From: Rhodopseudomonas sp. AAP120
Lineage (GTDB): Bacteria; Pseudomonadota; Alphaproteobacteria; Rhizobiales; Xanthobacteraceae
Assembly (NCBI RefSeq): GCF_001295845.1
Contig: NZ_LJIC01000177.1
Location: forward strand, 1-32,633
DNA: 32,633 nt
Direction of reading: 5' to 3'
Position numbers and translations under genes: made by a program. Below the pieces are notes generated by a model that was not told the origin of the DNA, did not search any database, and was given only the letters and a program-made list of their open reading frames with translations. This document shows, piece by piece, positions 30,673 to 32,633 of the stretch; position 1 is the stretch's first letter, and every line of letters begins with the position of its first letter.

Positions 30673-30699
30673 AGGCCCGCTCACGCGGGCCTATTTTTT
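30673..30699 (+). terminator. Rho-independent terminator of the phasin gene
   Basis: Perfect 8-bp arms AGGCCCGC (30673-30680) and GCGGGCCT (30685-30692) close a TCAC tetraloop and are followed, after one A, by six T (30694-30699). It begins 32 nt after the phasin stop and is the best terminator in the window. Confidence 0.93.
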
Positions 30700-30712
30700 G
30701 GGCTGCTACCAG

Positions 30713-30757
30713 AGCCTGAGCCGACGCGATCGACGCGTCTTGCCGCGGGCTCAGGCT
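30713..30757. repeat. Two-level hairpin between convergent genes
   Basis: Perfect outer arms AGCCTGAGCC (30713-30722) and GGCTCAGGCT (30748-30757) enclose inner arms GACGCG (30723-30728) and CGCGTC (30734-30739). The structure lies in the convergent gap between the phasin and TetR genes. It has no T-run on the plus strand; it may be a dispersed repeat or a back-up transcription barrier. Confidence 0.7.
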
Positions 30758-30785
30758 TGTTCGCTCGGCGCAAACCTCTCCGCGA

Positions 30786-30827
30786 GTCATTCCGGGCTCG
30801 CTGACTTCGTCAGCGCCCCGGAATGAC
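30786..30827. repeat. Dispersed palindromic repeat (GTCATTCCGGG family)
   Basis: Outer arms GTCATTCCGGG (30786-30796) and CCCGGAATGAC (30817-30827) are perfect; inner arms GCTGAC (30800-30805) and GTCAGC (30809-30814) close a TTC loop. The sequence is a common alphaproteobacterial intergenic repeat of a different family from the GTCATTGCGAG elements. It stands 59 nt beyond the end of the minus-strand TetR gene and may mark its 3' end. Confidence 0.8.
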
Positions 30828-30886
30828 GAACGCGTAGTTTGTACTTGCGGAGGTTGGACGGTTTGCCGCCGCGCTGCCGATGGACC

Positions 30887-31564
30887 TCACGCCCGCCGCG
30901 CCAGGGCGATGCGCGCTTCGCTCTTCTTCCGAGCCGCCTTTGCCGGCTTCTCGGCCGCGCCATCCACTGCCGCGATCGCCTGCTCCGCGCCGGCGATCAT
31001 CAGCATCGTTGCCATCTGCGCATAGGCTTCGCGCGACAAGCCCTTGCCTTCGCGGAACCACAGATAGTGCCAGTTCAGCATGCCGAACAGCGACATCGTC
31101 AGCGGCTTGAGCAGTTGCGGCTTGGCGGCGGCCGCCGGGATCGCCGCGGCGATCGCGTCGGACATCAGCACCACCAGCCGGCGCTCCAGTGCCTTGAGTT
31201 CGTCCTGCTGCTCCGCCGGCAGCAGTTTCAGGCTGGAGATCTGCACCTGATGCTCGGCATCGGCGCCGCGATAGGCTTCGAGCAGCGCCGCCGAGATCGC
31301 GAACAATCGCTCGGCGGGTTCGGCGTGCTGCGCTGCTTCTTCAACGACGCTGACGAGATGCTGCAGGTGATCGGCCAGCAAATCGAACAGCACCGCGTCC
31401 TTGGAACGGTAGTAGTGATACATCAGCGCCTTGGAGACGCCGCAGGCGTCGGCGATCATGGTGATCGAGGTGCCGGTGTAGCCGTGCTCGGCGAACAGTT
31501 TCGCGGAACGCGCCAGGATGCCGAGGCGTTTCTGATCGTAATCGGTCGCTCGCGTGCGAGCCAT
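30887..31564 (-). CDS. paaR: TetR/AcrR regulator, probable PaaR of phenylacetate catabolism
   Basis: A 225-aa TetR-family protein. The DNA-binding domain covers residues 8-60 ([25 protein letters not shown], then [23 protein letters not shown]); the remaining helices form a ligand domain. The last 27 residues are a basic Ala/Lys/Arg tail ([22 protein letters not shown]). ATG at 31564 is chosen because the HTH begins at the usual distance and AAGGAA lies upstream; the frame remains open to 31666, across the operator. It is divergent from paaA with 160 nt between the starts and a palindromic site in that gap, so it most likely represses the paa operon and is relieved by phenylacetyl-CoA. The assignment rests on position, not on a specific motif. 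Confidence 0.82.
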   Translation of the reverse strand: MARTRATDYDQKRLGILARSAKLFAEHGYTGTSITMIADACGVSKALMYHYYRSKDAVLFDLLADHLQHLVSVVEEAAQHAEPAERLFAISAALLEAYRGADAEHQVQISSLKLLPAEQQDELKALERRLVVLMSDAIAAAIPAAAAKPQLLKPLTMSLFGMLNWHYLWFREGKGLSREAYAQMATMLMIAGAEQAIAAVDGAAEKPAKAARKKSEARIALARRA

Positions 31565-31645
31565 GGCGGACAAATTCCTTGAGGCAAACCTGTGGCAGCG
31601 CGGCGTGCTGGTCCGTGCTGCCAATGATGCGGTTCCGACACTTGC

Positions 31646-31673
31646 ATTGACCGTCCAATTGGTCAATTATATT
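31646..31673 (+). promoter_or_regulatory. Operator and promoter of paaA
   Basis: Perfect 7-bp arms ATTGACC (31646-31652) and GGTCAAT (31661-31667) are separated by 8 nt that contain CCAATT. A -10-like TATATT (31668-31673) directly abuts the right arm, and TTGCAT (31643-31648) is a weak -35 at 19 nt. The site lies between the divergent TetR and paaA genes, 51 nt from the paaA start, as expected for the repressor's operator. Confidence 0.65.
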
Positions 31674-31724
31674 TCCAACAAGGCCGGGCTGCAGGCTCGG
31701 GCAGAGGAAACGTCGAGGTCAGCC

Positions 31725-32633
31725 ATGTACACGCAGGCGCTCAACATCACCGAGACCGAGGACCGCAACCTCGAGGACACCGGCCGCGCCGCGCGGTTCC
31801 AGCAGCGCATCGACGCCGAGCAGCGCATCGAATCCAACGACTGGATGCCGGCCGCGTATCGCAAGACGCTGACCCGGCAGATCTCGCAGCATGCTCATTC
31901 CGAAATCGTCGGCATGCTGCCGGAAGGCAACTGGATCACCCGCGCCCCGACGCTGCGCCGCAAGGCGGCGCTGCTCGCCAAGGTGCAGGACGAATGCGGT
32001 CACGGCCTCTATCTCTACGCCGCCGCCGAGACGCTCGGCTCGTCGCGCGAAGAGCTGGTCGATCAGATGCTGAGCGGCAAGGCGAAGTACTCGTCGATCT
32101 TCAACTACCCGACGCTGACCTGGGCGGATATCGGCGCCATCGGCTGGCTGGTCGACGGCGCCGCGATCATGAACCAGATCCCGCTGTGTCGCTGCTCCTA
32201 CGGCCCCTATGCGCGCGCGATGATCCGCGTCTGCAAGGAGGAATCGTTCCACCAGCGCCAGGGCTACGAGATCATGCTGACGCTCGCCAAGGGCTCGGCT
32301 GAGCAGAAGGCGATGGCGCAGGATGCGCTGAACCGCTGGTGGTGGCCGTGCCTGATGATGTTCGGCCCGCCGGACCAGGCGAGCCAGCACAGCGACACCT
32401 CGACCAAGTGGAAGATCAAGCGCTTCTCCAACGACGAGCTGCGCCAGAAGTTCGTCGATGCCACGGTGCCGCAGGCGTACTACCTCGGCCTGACGCTGCC
32501 TGATGCGGACCTCAGCTACAACGAGGCGACCGGTCACTGGGAGTATGGGGAGATCGACTGGGACGAATTCAAGCAGGTGCTCGCCGGCAACGGCCCCTGC
32601 AACCGCGACCGGCTCGCCGCCCGCCGCAAGGCG
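31725..32633 (+). CDS. paaA: Phenylacetyl-CoA epoxidase catalytic subunit PaaA (3' end cut by window)
   Basis: The first 303 residues of PaaA, the di-iron subunit of the PaaABCE complex that epoxidises phenylacetyl-CoA in aerobic phenylacetate catabolism. Very conserved family blocks are visible: [54 protein letters not shown] (E90, H93), [20 protein letters not shown] and [13 protein letters not shown] (E173, H176), the last two Glu-x2-His pairs being di-iron ligands. GAGG lies 6 nt before the ATG. The frame is open to the last base; from memory the E. coli protein (309 aa) ends about 27 residues after the corresponding RRKA, so only a short C-terminus is missing. The N-terminus is about 17 residues longer than that of E. 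coli. paaBCDE should follow outside the window. Confidence 0.96.
   Translation, partial: MYTQALNITETEDRNLEDTGRAARFQQRIDAEQRIESNDWMPAAYRKTLTRQISQHAHSEIVGMLPEGNWITRAPTLRRKAALLAKVQDECGHGLYLYAAAETLGSSREELVDQMLSGKAKYSSIFNYPTLTWADIGAIGWLVDGAAIMNQIPLCRCSYGPYARAMIRVCKEESFHQRQGYEIMLTLAKGSAEQKAMAQDALNRWWWPCLMMFGPPDQASQHSDTSTKWKIKRFSNDELRQKFVDATVPQAYYLGLTLPDADLSYNEATGHWEYGEIDWDEFKQVLAGNGPCNRDRLAARRKA

Overview
The window is about 67% GC with alphaproteobacterial gene content, and it is most likely from a Rhodopseudomonas palustris-group bacterium (Bradyrhizobiaceae/Nitrobacteraceae). Three things support this: the ferredoxin reductase at 16498-17715 closely resembles, from memory, the palustrisredoxin reductase of R. 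palustris; intergenic palindromes of the kind dispersed in Rhodopseudomonas/Bradyrhizobium genomes recur; and BcsS, phasin and CO-dehydrogenase-type maturation genes occur together. No database search was possible, so all names rest on motif and family recognition. No rRNA, tRNA, insertion sequence, CRISPR array or prophage gene was seen.

Layout. (1) 101-4164: maturation genes for a molybdenum hydroxylase: CoxE-like VWA protein, two half-size XdhC proteins and a fused molybdopterin-binding/MocA-like cytidylyltransferase. The enzyme itself is not in the window. (2) 4240-5298: small proteins (DUF4189, DUF2000, a one-helix membrane protein). (3) 5451-10422: a tightly packed operon of TetR regulator, HlyD-like lipoprotein, ABC ATPase, ABC-2 permease and membrane adenylate cyclase, whose promoter contains a 12-bp-arm operator palindrome. 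(4) 10426-13413, minus strand: BcsS-like outer-membrane protein, a 79-aa unknown, DUF488 and DUF72. (5) 13712-16347: polyprenyl-phosphate sugar synthase/GtrA fusion and a GT39 transferase, probably glycosylating lipid A or another envelope molecule. (6) 16498-21343: ferredoxin reductase, PfkB-type sugar kinase, two-domain VOC protein and cytochrome P450. (7) 21555-26696: TetR, periplasmic adaptor and HAE1-type RND pump. (8) 27084-28334: DadA-like FAD oxidoreductase. (9) 28505-30640: a probable polyhydroxyalkanoate (PHA) granule cluster (DUF6489, alpha/beta hydrolase, short PhaE-like protein, phasin) with paired TGC-N3-GCA sites before the phasin. (10) 30887 to the end: a PaaR-like TetR gene divergent from paaA, the first gene of the phenylacetyl-CoA epoxidase operon, cut by the window edge.

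No wholly new defence or mobile system is visible. The most interesting points are the compact PHA-granule cluster with its short PhaE-like protein and candidate PhaR operators, the adenylate cyclase riding on a TetR-controlled ABC exporter operon, and promoters whose -10 box lies so close to the start codon that leaderless mRNAs are predicted, two of them with a self-operator overlapping the -10.
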